Source: Advenella kashmirensis W13003
GTDB lineage: Bacteria > Pseudomonadota > Gammaproteobacteria > Burkholderiales > Burkholderiaceae_B
NCBI RefSeq assembly: GCF_000506985.1
Contig: NZ_KI650979.1
Span: 124,001 to 188,000 of the forward strand
Direction of reading: 5' to 3'
Length of the DNA: 64,000 nucleotides
This document shows, piece by piece, positions 9,343-18,068 of the stretch. Within the stretch, counting starts at the first letter, position 1; each line of letters starts with the position of its first letter. The translations under genes were made by a program, and so were the position numbers. Below the pieces are notes generated by a model. That model saw nothing but the letters and a program-made list of their open reading frames with translations, was not told where the DNA came from and ran no database searches.

Positions 9343-9825
9343 TTACAAAAGGAACTCGTGATGGCCGGGCTCCGACATCCGTTCCTGTGCGGACAGCGTG
9401 ACAATCATCATCGTGAGCCGGCATACGCAAATCAGACGCGCTTTTTCATCTTCTATACGAATGGCCCAGACCTGGGTGCGGCCACCGATATGCTGCGGGG
9501 TGGCCGTGCCGATGACATATCCGGATCGTGCAGGACTCACGTGGTTGGCATTGATATCCAGCCCTACGGCACGCTGGGTCGCCGAGTCAATAGTCAATTG
9601 CGCCGCGTAGCTGCCAATCGATTCGGCCAGAAATACTGATGCGCCACCATGCAGCACACCGAAACGCTGTCTCGTTCTTTCGTCCACCGCCATGCGCGCC
9701 TGCAGGCTTTCATTGTCCTGGCCATGGAAACCGAGAAACTCGACGCCCATATGCTTCAATGCCGGCCCGCGCGTATCATTCATGACGGGTACGGAAGGGA
9801 CGATACGCCAATGATCCGCCATCAT
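9343..9825 (-). CDS. Hotdog-fold thioesterase (PaaI / MenI type)
   Basis: The 160-residue product shows the hotdog thioesterase core: GVLHGGASVFLAESIGSYAA with the catalytic-region HGG and acidic residue, then VGLDINANHVSPARSGYVIGTA and the RTQVWAIRIEDEKARLICVCRLT strand. It should hydrolyse acyl- or aryl-CoA thioesters. Its ATG (9825) overlaps the stop of the upstream Bug gene as ATGA, so the two are coupled. A second ATG follows immediately at 9822. It may release free acid from dead-end CoA intermediates of this operon; the substrate is not readable from sequence. Confidence 0.8.
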   Translation of the reverse strand: MMADHWRIVPSVPVMNDTRGPALKHMGVEFLGFHGQDNESLQARMAVDERTRQRFGVLHGGASVFLAESIGSYAAQLTIDSATQRAVGLDINANHVSPARSGYVIGTATPQHIGGRTQVWAIRIEDEKARLICVCRLTMMIVTLSAQERMSEPGHHEFLL

Positions 9826-10811
9826 GATTGTCCACTACCGGTCAGTTGCTGTTGCGTTGCCAGCGTCTGGGACCATTGATGCATCTCATTACGCAGCGAA
9901 TCCCGGAACGCCGCCAATGTTGCCTGTCCTGGCTGAAATTGCAATTGACGGAATTGAGCCTTGAGTTTGTCTGAGGTAACGGCCTCGGTCAGTGCATCAT
10001 TGATTTGCCGGACGGTGTCGGCCGGCATGCCCGCCGGACCGAATATGCCGAACCACGAGTCGACCGCATAGTTTGGCACTTGCGAGTTGATGGTGGGCGT
10101 GTTTTCAAACAGCGCATCGGGCTTGGCCGATGACACCGCCAGAAGTTTGATTTTTCCCTGGTCGATGAATTGCAGCATCGAGGTTGACGGCGACGTCAGC
10201 AGCAACTTCACTTCCCCGCTGACCAATGCAGTCGTACAGGGTGCCTGGCCCTGATAGGGAATATGCACCATGCTGGTGTCGGACATTTTTGCAAACAGCA
10301 TCGTGGCGTAATGCCCCAGCGAATTATTGCCGGCGCTGGCATATTCCACCCGCCCGGGATTGGCTTTCAGATACTGGATCAATTCCTGCACATTATTGGC
10401 CGGCACCGAGGGATGCGTCATCAGGAGCAGGGAGCCGCTGCAAATCAGTCCAAGCGTGGTCAATTTGCTCAACGGGTCGCTTTGTCCCTGCAACTGCGGT
10501 GCAAGCAATACCGGCCCGTTGTTCCCGAAAAACAAAGTATGGCCATCGGGCGCGGCATTGATGGTAGCGCGAAATCCGATCATGCCAGAGGCGCCAGGCA
10601 TACTTTCCACGACAACAGGTTGCTTGAAACGCTGCTGCAATGGCTCCTGAATCAGACGAGCCAGAAGGTCCGTTGTACCGCCCGCAGAATACGGCACGAT
10701 CAGTCGTATGGGTTTGCTGGGAAAAGCGGGTTGCCTGGCTTGTGCGAATGCGTGCGCAGGACTGAACCCAAGAAGAAGCGAGGCCAAAGCGAATCGGCGC
10801 CTGTTAACCAT
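9822..10811 (-). CDS. Bug-family receptor, first gene of GntR-controlled leftward operon
   Basis: The 329-residue product starts MVNRRRFALASLLLG, whose NRRRF stretch before the hydrophobic core resembles a twin-arginine signal, and is cut near AFAQA. The mature protein has FPSKPIRLIVPYSAGGTTD, VVVESMPGASGMIG and IPYQGQAPCTTALVSGEVKLL, all typical Bug segments. The start at 10811 is favoured by GGAG 8-11 nt upstream; an in-frame ATG at 10823 is less well placed. It heads an operon with thioesterase, ACAD and MmgE/PrpD genes, so its ligand is likely the carboxylate that these enzymes degrade. Confidence 0.86.
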   Translation of the reverse strand: MVNRRRFALASLLLGFSPAHAFAQARQPAFPSKPIRLIVPYSAGGTTDLLARLIQEPLQQRFKQPVVVESMPGASGMIGFRATINAAPDGHTLFFGNNGPVLLAPQLQGQSDPLSKLTTLGLICSGSLLLMTHPSVPANNVQELIQYLKANPGRVEYASAGNNSLGHYATMLFAKMSDTSMVHIPYQGQAPCTTALVSGEVKLLLTSPSTSMLQFIDQGKIKLLAVSSAKPDALFENTPTINSQVPNYAVDSWFGIFGPAGMPADTVRQINDALTEAVTSDKLKAQFRQLQFQPGQATLAAFRDSLRNEMHQWSQTLATQQQLTGSGQS

Positions 10812-10887
10812 TGTTGTCTCCATGTATGCGCCTGAAATGCACGCTTGTATTTTGTGGATTGACCACCGGTTACTTTCAATGCATCGA

Positions 10888-10927
10888 TGGTAGTACCAAT
10901 GATATAAGGGAAAAAAATTTTCGTCAA
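10888..10927 (-). promoter_or_regulatory. Promoter and FadR/GntR-type operator of the leftward operon
   Basis: On the minus strand TTGACG (10922-10927) and TATCAT (10899-10904) are separated by exactly 17 bp, a good sigma-70 promoter. Directly downstream of the -10 lies the perfect palindrome TGGTACTACCA (10888-10898; TGGTAGTACCA on the plus strand), matching the TnGTnnnACnA form of FadR-subfamily operators. A repressor bound here would block promoter clearance. The divergently oriented GntR gene at 11062-11820 is the obvious candidate. Confidence 0.72.
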
Positions 10928-11061
10928 CAAAAGAATTGCATTTGTGTGATGGATTATTTCAATCGTGGTGAGCGATCAGATTTACGACGCCCTGACCGCA
11001 AGCAATGCTCTCTTCGCCGTATCAGGACGATACGGCGATATGGCGAATCGTGCGTTTCGTT

Positions 11062-11820
11062 TCACGAAGACTTGGCACGCTTCTGCGCCAGGGTGGATTT
11101 TCGTGCCGACGCCGTCAGAAGATGCTGATGCAACCCTGCCAGGTAGGTTGTCATGGCCTTGGACGCTTTGGCGGCATCGCGTGCACGCAGATGTTTCATG
11201 AATTGCTTGCGTGAATCAATGAGCAGCGAAATATGCGGTTTATCTGCAGACGCCAGGAACTGCATCAGGATTTCCGTGAGCGCGTCAATGGAGACCCCCA
11301 GCACTTTGTTTTTGCCGGCCGCCGCCAATAAGCGGTAAAAATCCTCGGCCAGCTCCAGCCGCCCTTTCGCGTCGCCCGACTGCGTAAATTCATCGGTGCG
11401 TTCGATATTTTCTTCAAGCGCCACAAAATCCTCTTCGGTCGCACGATCGCAAGCCAGGCGGATGATATCGTTCAAAATCAGAATTCGCGCTTCTGTGAAT
11501 TCACTGAGCGTCATCCCGCCGGTCACCAGCACATCCTTGAATGCCCTGGAGACGATTTTGGGATCGCCACCGGTAATGAACGACCCACCGGTGCCACCCT
11601 TTTTCAGACTGATCAGCCCGGCGATTTCCAGACTACGCAAAGCTTCGCGCAACACATTTCTGCTGACGCCGAAACGCTCGGCCAGCTCGCGTTCCGGAGG
11701 CAGCTTGTCGCCATGCTGCAAGGCACCCGACTCCAGTTGCGCGCGAATCTGGTCGCATACATTCTCGAAGGCGCGCGGTGTTTTCACCGGCCTGTAGACA
11801 GGCTTTAGCTCTTTATCCAT
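11062..11820 (-). CDS. GntR-family regulator, FadR subfamily (FCD domain)
   Basis: The 252-residue product has a GntR winged helix at residues about 10-75 (LPPERELAERFGVSRNVLREALRSLEIAGLI) and an all-helical FCD ligand-binding domain with the acid/His pattern (ILNDIIRLACDRATEEDF, AEDFYRLLAAAGKNKVLG). It lies between two operons whose promoters both carry a TGGTAGNACCA operator, so it probably represses both and is released by a carboxylate or acyl-CoA. The gene reads leftward; its own promoter lies in 11821-11940. The regulon assignment is inference, the family is certain. Confidence 0.9.
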   Translation of the reverse strand: MDKELKPVYRPVKTPRAFENVCDQIRAQLESGALQHGDKLPPERELAERFGVSRNVLREALRSLEIAGLISLKKGGTGGSFITGGDPKIVSRAFKDVLVTGGMTLSEFTEARILILNDIIRLACDRATEEDFVALEENIERTDEFTQSGDAKGRLELAEDFYRLLAAAGKNKVLGVSIDALTEILMQFLASADKPHISLLIDSRKQFMKHLRARDAAKASKAMTTYLAGLHQHLLTASARKSTLAQKRAKSS

Positions 11821-11944
11821 ACACGTACAACACCGTAAAAATTGAATTGGCCAATCTGATCCCGTTAACGTTTTTGCATTAAATGTTCTGCATATTAACT
11901 GATCAGCTCAGAACGGATCGTATCAAAAACCGCAACTTTATAGG

Positions 11945-11988
11945 TTGCGCAAGCAAAGTCTCTTTGATATAGTTCAATGGTAGCACCA
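11945..11988 (+). promoter_or_regulatory. Promoter and FadR/GntR-type operator of the rightward operon
   Basis: TTGCGC (11945-11950) and TATAGT (11968-11973) are 17 bp apart, and the palindrome TGGTAGCACCA (11978-11988) begins 4 bp after the -10. The operator core is the same as that upstream of the leftward operon (TGGTAGTACCA at 10888-10898), with only the central base differing, and it has the same placement relative to the -10. Confidence 0.7.
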
Positions 11989-12063
11989 ACAAACCAACGT
12001 GCCAAATAAACTAAGACACGTATGAAAAACGCAGCGACTTGCGCTATTTAAACTGGAGACACC

Positions 12064-12864
12064 ATGTCAGACTACTCGCATTACCAACATTTGAAAATTG
12101 AAATTCAAAACAAAATCGCAACAGTGACCCTGAACCGGCCTGACGCACGCAATGCCATTAATCAGCGCCTCATCCGGGAACTGCGAACGATCTGGCTGGA
12201 TCTGGCCGATGATATGTCGGTCAACGTGGTCCTGCTGACAGGCGCAGGAAAATATTTCAGTGTGGGTGGCGACGTCAAGGCCATGTCCGAGCGCCCCGGC
12301 GGCGATGTCCTGGAAGATGGAGAAATCCATGATCCCATGGTGAGCCGGCGCATTGTCAACCAGATTCTGGAACTGGACAAACCGATTATTTGTGCCATCA
12401 ATGGGGATGCGGCCGGACTGGCGGCCACCATCGCCCTGTTTTGCGACGTCACGGTCGGCGCAGAGAATGCCCGCATCGGCGATCCGCATGTGAAGGTCGG
12501 GCTTGTTGCCGGTGACGGCGGTGCGGTGATCTGGCCATTACTGGTCGGTGTTGCCAAAGCAAAAGAATTCCTGATGCGCGGCAATATGATCAAGTGCAAG
12601 GAAGCCGAGCGCATTGGCCTGATCAATTACGCCTTACCCCAGGAAGATGTGCTGGCCAAAGCGCAGGAACTGGCGCTGGAATTGGCTCAGGGTGCCACCT
12701 GGGCCATCCGCTGGACCAAACTGTCGGTCAATAAAGTCATCAAGGAACGGGTCAATCTGATACTGGAAGCCTCCATGGCGCTGGAACAGGTCACGTTTGA
12801 AACGGCCGATCATAAGGAAGCCACGAAGGCATTCGCCGAAAAGCGCAAACCCAACTTTCAGTAA
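12064..12864 (+). CDS. Enoyl-CoA hydratase/isomerase family protein
   Basis: The 266-residue product has the crotonase fold: VTLNRPDARNAINQRLI at residues 20-36, the first oxyanion-hole segment GKYFSVGGDVKAM and the second INGDAAGLAATIALFCDV, followed by RIGDPHVKVGLVAGDGG. One of the usual catalytic glutamates of classical hydratases (second position) appears replaced, the region reading VGLVAGDGGAVIWP, so isomerase or other crotonase chemistry is possible. First gene of the GntR-controlled rightward operon with a CoA-transferase and a double ACAD. The first codon follows GGAGACACC, a good ribosome binding site. Confidence 0.86.
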   Translation: MSDYSHYQHLKIEIQNKIATVTLNRPDARNAINQRLIRELRTIWLDLADDMSVNVVLLTGAGKYFSVGGDVKAMSERPGGDVLEDGEIHDPMVSRRIVNQILELDKPIICAINGDAAGLAATIALFCDVTVGAENARIGDPHVKVGLVAGDGGAVIWPLLVGVAKAKEFLMRGNMIKCKEAERIGLINYALPQEDVLAKAQELALELAQGATWAIRWTKLSVNKVIKERVNLILEASMALEQVTFETADHKEATKAFAEKRKPNFQ

Positions 12865-12927
12865 CACGAGAAACGGTGCTGAGAGCACGCACGTTCTTTC
12901 AATGCCATCATTTCAAAGCAGGTGATT

Positions 12928-14073
12928 ATGATCGAGACAAACAGAAACAAGAGCGTTTCCGAGGGCCCGTTGCATGGCATCAAGGTGATCGACTTTACCA
13001 TTGTCATGGCAGGTCCCATGTGCACCAGGGCGCTGGCGGACGCCGGTGCAGATGTCATCAAAATCGAATCTCCTGCCGGAGATATTGTCAGGCATCGTGC
13101 GCCGATCCGCGCCTGTGGCAGTACGTATTTTGCCGCCATGAATTGCGGGAAACGCAGTATTATCCTTGACCTGACAACGGAGGAAGGCAAGTCGACGGCA
13201 CGCGAACTGATCGCGACAGCAGATATTTTAGTGGAGAATTTCCGGCCAGGCGTCATGCAACGACTGGGACTGGACTACGAACAACTGCGGGAACTGAATC
13301 CGCGACTGATCTACTGTTCCATTTCAGGGTTCGGCCAATCGGGCCCGTTATCCCAGGCTGCCGCATACGCGCCGGTCATTCATGCGTCGTCGGGTTATGA
13401 CCTGGCCTATATGGGCTATCAAAGCGATTCAGAGAAGCCCCCAAACAACGGCATCTTTCTTGCCGACGTTCTGGGTTCGGCACACGGCTTTGCCGCTGTG
13501 CTGCTGGCGCTCTTCGATCGTGAGCGCACGGGACTGGGTCAAAGCATTGACTTGTCCCTGCTCGACTGTGTGCTGGGGTCGCTCATTTACGAAGTGCAGT
13601 CGGCCCAGTTTCCTTCCGACAAACCCCGGCAGGTATATCAGCCGGTGCGTTCCAGCGATGGTTTCGTCATGGTGGCGGCGGTCACGCCCAAGAACATGGC
13701 GACGCTGTTTGATATTGTCGGGTACCCCGAAGGCAAAACCGACCCCCGGTTTTCAACCGTGGCGGCCAAAGAGGAAAACTGGGCCGCGCTGCTGCAGATT
13801 ATCGAGCGCTGGACGATCCTGCGCCCCGCAGCCGAATGCGAGTCGACGTTCATGGCGGCCGGCGTACCCTGCTCCCGTTACCGCACGGTGGCCGAAGCCA
13901 TCAAGGACCCGCATATCCAGGAGCGCAAAGTGCTGGAGCAAATCGGTGAAAACGATCCCTTCTTTGTCGTCAACCAGTCATATAAATTATCACGAAGCAA
14001 AATGATTGCCCGTTCGCGCGTGCCTGCATTGGGCGAGCACACCGACGAAATTCTGAAGGAAATATCACACTGA
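12928..14073 (+). CDS. CaiB/BaiF family (class III) CoA-transferase
   Basis: The 381-residue product carries the family signatures LHGIKVIDFTIVMAGPMCTRALADAGADVIKIE at the N-terminus and the NCGKRSIILDLTTEEGK and ENFRPGVMQRLGLDYEQL segments; the conserved catalytic Asp of the family should lie in the block after DVLGSAHG. It moves CoA between carboxylic acids, activating the operon substrate. ATG 12928 is preferred to a GTG two codons earlier (12922) because GCAGGTG lies just upstream. The stop overlaps the next ATG (TGATG), so it is coupled to the double ACAD. Confidence 0.88.
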   Translation: MIETNRNKSVSEGPLHGIKVIDFTIVMAGPMCTRALADAGADVIKIESPAGDIVRHRAPIRACGSTYFAAMNCGKRSIILDLTTEEGKSTARELIATADILVENFRPGVMQRLGLDYEQLRELNPRLIYCSISGFGQSGPLSQAAAYAPVIHASSGYDLAYMGYQSDSEKPPNNGIFLADVLGSAHGFAAVLLALFDRERTGLGQSIDLSLLDCVLGSLIYEVQSAQFPSDKPRQVYQPVRSSDGFVMVAAVTPKNMATLFDIVGYPEGKTDPRFSTVAAKEENWAALLQIIERWTILRPAAECESTFMAAGVPCSRYRTVAEAIKDPHIQERKVLEQIGENDPFFVVNQSYKLSRSKMIARSRVPALGEHTDEILKEISH

Positions 14074-16328
14074 TGGACACGATTTCATTACTCGACACGC
14101 ATGAGCGACAGCTCTTGCGGGATTCTGTCCGCGCGCTTTTGCAGGAACACGCATCGACTACCGATGCTGCCTCATCCGCAAGCCAGCAGGCACCTGAGAA
14201 TATCGGCAGACGATTGGCCGATCTGGGCATCTTCACGCTGGGCAGCGAACCCCAGGACGGCTATATCCGCGAAATCTGCGCGGTTATGCAGGAACTGGGA
14301 CGAGCGGCCTGCGCGGTGCCTTTGTCCGGCGCCAGCCTGTTCAATCTGTCCCTGGCTTCCTGCAGTAACGCGGGGTCGGCATTGAGCGAGCTCAGTCAGG
14401 CCATACAGTCGGGCGAGGCTCGTATCGGTTGCAGCTTCGCTGCGTGGGAGAGGCAGGCACAGGACGCCAAAGTAATCATCAGGAATGACACGATTACGGT
14501 TGCGCTGGATGCGATTGAAAGCGCTTCCGCTCTGACACACCTGATGGTCGCCACGCATGTGAATGAGGCTGCGGGCTTCGCCATTGTTGATTTGGCAGAT
14601 TCCCACACTGCTATCGTCCCCGATCAATTGCTTGGCACAACCGGCTACAGTCACATCAGGATAACGCAAGCGCCCTTTGCGTTTCTGAACATGGCAGGCT
14701 CAAAGGTACAAGACCTGCACCTGCTCATGAAACTGTTTTTGCTTGCGCGGGCTTATGGTGCAGCAGAAAAAGACTTTTCAGACGTAATCGAGTATGCCCG
14801 GGTACGTCACCAGTTCTCCCGGCCCATTGGCAGTTTTCAGGCGATCCAGCACAAACTGGCAAATTGTTTTATCGACCTGGAAGGCACCCGGTTGATTCAG
14901 GAATATGCCGCGGCGCAATTTGATTTCCAGAACCCAAACTGGCGCTATTTCGTGTCTGCCGCACTCACTTTCGGCAATCGCAGGCTGAAGCAGATTGCAC
15001 TTGAAATACACCACACCTATGGGGCGAACGGATATGCAGACGATCACGAGGCCGCCCGGCATTTTCGTACCATTCATATCGACACGACGGTCAATGGCGG
15101 ATGGCACAAGGCGCGCGCTGACCTGGCAGACTGTCTATTCAATGACGGGTTCACGCAGCTTCCGGAATACGATCTGGGTGAGAAAGCCAATACGCTGCGA
15201 CTGGCGGTTCGGCAGTGGCTTGAGCAGAACTGGTCTGCCGACAGTCGCGCCGCTTTCAAGCAGCAAAATTTCGAGCAGCGTGAGTACGACCCTTTATTTG
15301 CACGCGCGTTTGGCACGACAGGATGGATTGGACTGTCGTGGCCGAAGCACATGGGTGGCCTGGCGGGATCCGCCCATGAGCAACTGGCGCTGATCGAAGA
15401 ACTCGAACGGGTCGATGCGCCGCGCGTGGGCGCCAGTATTCAGTCTAATGCCCTGATTATGTTCGGCACGCCTGCACAACAAGCGAAATATCTTCCGGAA
15501 ATTTTGCAGGGTCAGGCCATGCACGGTATGGGATACAGTGAACCGCAGGCAGGTTCTGACCTGGCAGCGCTGCAGACCACTGCTGTCAGGGATGGTGAAG
15601 ACTGGATCATCAACGGCCAGAAAATCTGGACCACAACGTGGTGGGGAAAGTACATGTTCCTTGCCGCCCGGACCGATACACAGGCAAAGCCAAAGCACGC
15701 GGGTATCAGCATGTTCATTGTACCCATGGATACGCAAGGCATTACGATCCACCCCGCCAAAACAATGTATGACGGCAGCTTCTCCAATATCTTCTACGAT
15801 AACGTGCGCATTCCGGCTGACTCATTAATAGGGCCGATCAACCAAGGCTGGCGGGTATTGACCGAAGCGCTGTCCTACGAACGGGGCCTGATTGGCGGGG
15901 GCATCGTGCTTAAAGTTGCCCGGGCCTATAATCAGTTGCTCGATTATCTTAAGCGGGACGCATACAATCGAACCAGCAGCAGCCCTGACGCCGAGATCAA
16001 AAACATGATGGCCGAGCTGGCTGCCGACATCGAAGCCGGACGCCAGTTGATGCTCCATTGCGCCGAACTGGCCCAGGACGGCGTCACGCCGCCGCACTAC
16101 GGCGCCATGAGCAAAGTATTCTCGGGCGAGCTGATGGAACGGTTTGGCGAAGCGGCGCTTGAAATGCTGGGAGAACGCGGTCTGTTATCACAGCACAGCG
16201 AGCATGCAATACTCGATGGCCGGTTCGAGCAGATGCTGCGACATTCCTTAATGTGGGTCATCAGCATAGGGACCAACGAAATCCAGCGTAGCCTGATTGC
16301 CCAAAAGGGGTTGGGATTGCCACGATAA
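14073..16328 (+). CDS. Fused double-domain acyl-CoA dehydrogenase
   Basis: The 751-residue product is twice the usual ACAD length and contains two ACAD units. Unit 1 (about residues 1-365) ends with YARVRHQFSRPIGSFQAIQHKLA and HHTYGANGYADDHEAARHFR. Unit 2 (about 370-751) has the fuller FAD/substrate segments GMGYSEPQAGSDLAALQTTA, GQKIWTTTWWGKYMFLAART and ISIGTNEIQRSLIAQKGLG. Unit 1 has weak middle-domain motifs, suggesting one active and one structural half, as in alpha2beta2 ACADs of steroid side-chain catabolism where the halves are separate genes. Start ATG 14073 overlaps the upstream stop. Substrate unknown. Confidence 0.87.
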   Translation: MDTISLLDTHERQLLRDSVRALLQEHASTTDAASSASQQAPENIGRRLADLGIFTLGSEPQDGYIREICAVMQELGRAACAVPLSGASLFNLSLASCSNAGSALSELSQAIQSGEARIGCSFAAWERQAQDAKVIIRNDTITVALDAIESASALTHLMVATHVNEAAGFAIVDLADSHTAIVPDQLLGTTGYSHIRITQAPFAFLNMAGSKVQDLHLLMKLFLLARAYGAAEKDFSDVIEYARVRHQFSRPIGSFQAIQHKLANCFIDLEGTRLIQEYAAAQFDFQNPNWRYFVSAALTFGNRRLKQIALEIHHTYGANGYADDHEAARHFRTIHIDTTVNGGWHKARADLADCLFNDGFTQLPEYDLGEKANTLRLAVRQWLEQNWSADSRAAFKQQNFEQREYDPLFARAFGTTGWIGLSWPKHMGGLAGSAHEQLALIEELERVDAPRVGASIQSNALIMFGTPAQQAKYLPEILQGQAMHGMGYSEPQAGSDLAALQTTAVRDGEDWIINGQKIWTTTWWGKYMFLAARTDTQAKPKHAGISMFIVPMDTQGITIHPAKTMYDGSFSNIFYDNVRIPADSLIGPINQGWRVLTEALSYERGLIGGGIVLKVARAYNQLLDYLKRDAYNRTSSSPDAEIKNMMAELAADIEAGRQLMLHCAELAQDGVTPPHYGAMSKVFSGELMERFGEAALEMLGERGLLSQHSEHAILDGRFEQMLRHSLMWVISIGTNEIQRSLIAQKGLGLPR

Positions 16329-16360
16329 ATCACGCCCGTCCGCCTGCAATGCACGCTATC

Positions 16361-16397
16361 CCGGGCTGAACGTGATGCCAGAACACGTTCAGCCCGG
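16361..16397. terminator. Perfect 14-bp stem-loop after the double ACAD gene
   Basis: CCGGGCTGAACGTG (16361-16374) is the exact reverse complement of CACGTTCAGCCCGG (16384-16397) around a 9-nt loop. It lies 33 bp after the ACAD stop. There is no T tract in either direction, so it may be a Rho-dependent end, a processing/stability hairpin, or an attenuator. Confidence 0.5.
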
Positions 16398-16532
16398 CTA
16401 ACACCATCAGCCATCAGCCGTCTCTGAGCAATCGAATTTCACAAAAAATATGCCTCAGGTTGAATATTCACTTGAAAGCATATATCATGGTGCCCTTACG
16501 CTGCATAACAGATCCACGCAAGGGGCCAGAAC

Positions 16533-16919
16533 ATGCCGAAAAAATCCAGCAAAGAGACCACGTCTCCCTCTTCCCGCCGTACGGTCAGGGAAGACAAAGG
16601 CGTGGGCGCAACCGAGCTGGTTGCCATCAAAGTAGCCACGCTCAAAGAGCTGCGCAAAACAACACGACATACTCAGGAAGAACTGGCCATCACACTGGAC
16701 GTCGGTCAGGGCACCATCTCGCGTATTGAAAAACGCAACGATATGCTGGTATCGACATTGCAACATTACATTGAAGCCCTGGGCGGCAAGCTGCAAATCG
16801 TGGCTTCCTTTCCCGATGGTCCGGCGGTCATCGTGGAGCGGCTGGGTAAAAAAATCCCGCTGCACCAGAAAGCCGCCAAGCCCGTTTCCACCCACGCCAT
16901 TTCGCCGACCGATACGTAA
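16533..16919 (+). CDS. Xre-family transcriptional regulator
   Basis: The 128-residue product has a lambda-repressor-type helix-turn-helix at residues about 30-90: VATLKELRKTTRHTQEELA, then DVGQGTISRIEKRNDMLVST, then LQHYIEALGGKLQIVASFP. The N-terminus is Lys/Ser-rich and charged. Only 7 bp separate it from the carboxy(nor)spermidine decarboxylase gene, so it is in the same operon and may tune polyamine synthesis or autoregulate. It resembles the antitoxin-type Xre proteins, but no toxin gene adjoins. The target is inference. Confidence 0.82.
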   Translation: MPKKSSKETTSPSSRRTVREDKGVGATELVAIKVATLKELRKTTRHTQEELAITLDVGQGTISRIEKRNDMLVSTLQHYIEALGGKLQIVASFPDGPAVIVERLGKKIPLHQKAAKPVSTHAISPTDT

Positions 16920-16926
16920 TATATTC

Positions 16927-18030
16927 ATGCAAACGCTTTCAACACCCTATTATCTGATTGATAAATCCGCGCTGCTGCGCAATCTCGAGGTCATCGATTA
17001 CATTCGTGAACGTTCGGGTGCCAAAGTTCTGCTGGCGCTCAAATGTTTCGCCACCTGGTCAGTCTTCGACCTGATGCGCGAACATATGGACGGCACGACG
17101 TCTTCTTCGCTTTACGAGGTCAAACTGGGTTATCGGAAATTCGGTGGTGAAACGCATGCCTATAGCGTGGCCTTTGCCGACCACGAAATAGAAGAAGTGG
17201 TCGCCAATTGCGACAAAATCATTTTCAATTCGATCAGCCAGCTCACACGCTTTGCACCCCTGGCCGGGAACAAGCCCATCGGGCTGCGCCTGAACCCGGG
17301 CGTCAGCTGCGCCGGCTTTGATCTGGCCGATCCCGCGCGGCAATACAGCCGACTGGGCGAGGCCGATCCTGCACGCATCCTGTCTGTCGTTGACAAACTC
17401 GATGGTGTGATGATTCATAACAACTGTGAAAACAATGACTTTGCCCGATTCGATCAATTGCTGACCGAAGTTGAGCAGCGCTATGGGTCCATTCTGCAGC
17501 AGCTCAAATGGGTGAGTCTGGGCGGCGGCATCAGTTTTACTGAAAACGACTATCCACTGGATGCCTTTTGTGAACGCCTGCGCCGCTTCGCCGAACAATA
17601 CGGCATTCAGGTCTATCTGGAGCCCGGCGAGGCCGCCGTGCGCCACAGCACAACACTTGAAGTAAGCGTACTGGACATCGGCTTCAACGAAAAAAACATT
17701 GCTGTCGTCGACAGCTCCACCGAAGCGCATATGCTGGACCTGCTGATCTATCGTGAAACCGCGCCTGTCGGGGATGGCGCCGGTGAACACCCCTATCTGG
17801 TCTGCGGCAAAACCTGCCTGGCGGGTGATTTTTTCGGCGAAGGCCGTTTTAACAAACCCTTGCAAATCGGCGATCGTATTTCGATTGGCGACGCAGGGGG
17901 CTACACCATGGTCAAGAAAAACTGGTTCAACGGTATCAATATGCCATCCATCGCAATCAGGGATTTCGATGGCTCCATGCGCGTCGTGCGCGACTTTTCC
18001 TTTGACGACTACGTCAACAGCCTGTCCTAG
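16927..18030 (+). CDS. nspC: Carboxynorspermidine/carboxyspermidine decarboxylase
   Basis: The 367-residue product is a PLP-dependent fold III decarboxylase of the alanine-racemase type: LLALKCFATWSVFD carries the PLP-binding Lys in ALKCFA, followed by GTTSSSLYEVKLG, the HNNCEN motif, GGGISFTENDYPLD and the C-terminal LVCGKTCLAGDFFGE that supplies the active-site Cys. It decarboxylates carboxyspermidine or carboxynorspermidine. The start is ATG 16927; the frame is open upstream but that overlaps the Xre gene. It is 38 bp from the matching dehydrogenase, the standard pair in bacteria using the non-SpeE route to (nor)spermidine. Confidence 0.9.
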   Translation: MQTLSTPYYLIDKSALLRNLEVIDYIRERSGAKVLLALKCFATWSVFDLMREHMDGTTSSSLYEVKLGYRKFGGETHAYSVAFADHEIEEVVANCDKIIFNSISQLTRFAPLAGNKPIGLRLNPGVSCAGFDLADPARQYSRLGEADPARILSVVDKLDGVMIHNNCENNDFARFDQLLTEVEQRYGSILQQLKWVSLGGGISFTENDYPLDAFCERLRRFAEQYGIQVYLEPGEAAVRHSTTLEVSVLDIGFNEKNIAVVDSSTEAHMLDLLIYRETAPVGDGAGEHPYLVCGKTCLAGDFFGEGRFNKPLQIGDRISIGDAGGYTMVKKNWFNGINMPSIAIRDFDGSMRVVRDFSFDDYVNSLS

Positions 18031-18068
18031 GACAGCGCTGCTTGTCATTTAATTTGGGGGATTATCCA

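Noticed and set aside
16533-16919. Antitoxin of a toxin-antitoxin pair
   Set aside because: The Xre fold fits, but neither neighbour is a small toxin; the flanking genes are an ACAD and a polyamine decarboxylase.
17059-18048. 329-codon minus-strand frame opposite the carboxy(nor)spermidine decarboxylase
   Set aside because: The sense strand carries clear PLP motifs; the antisense frame has none.
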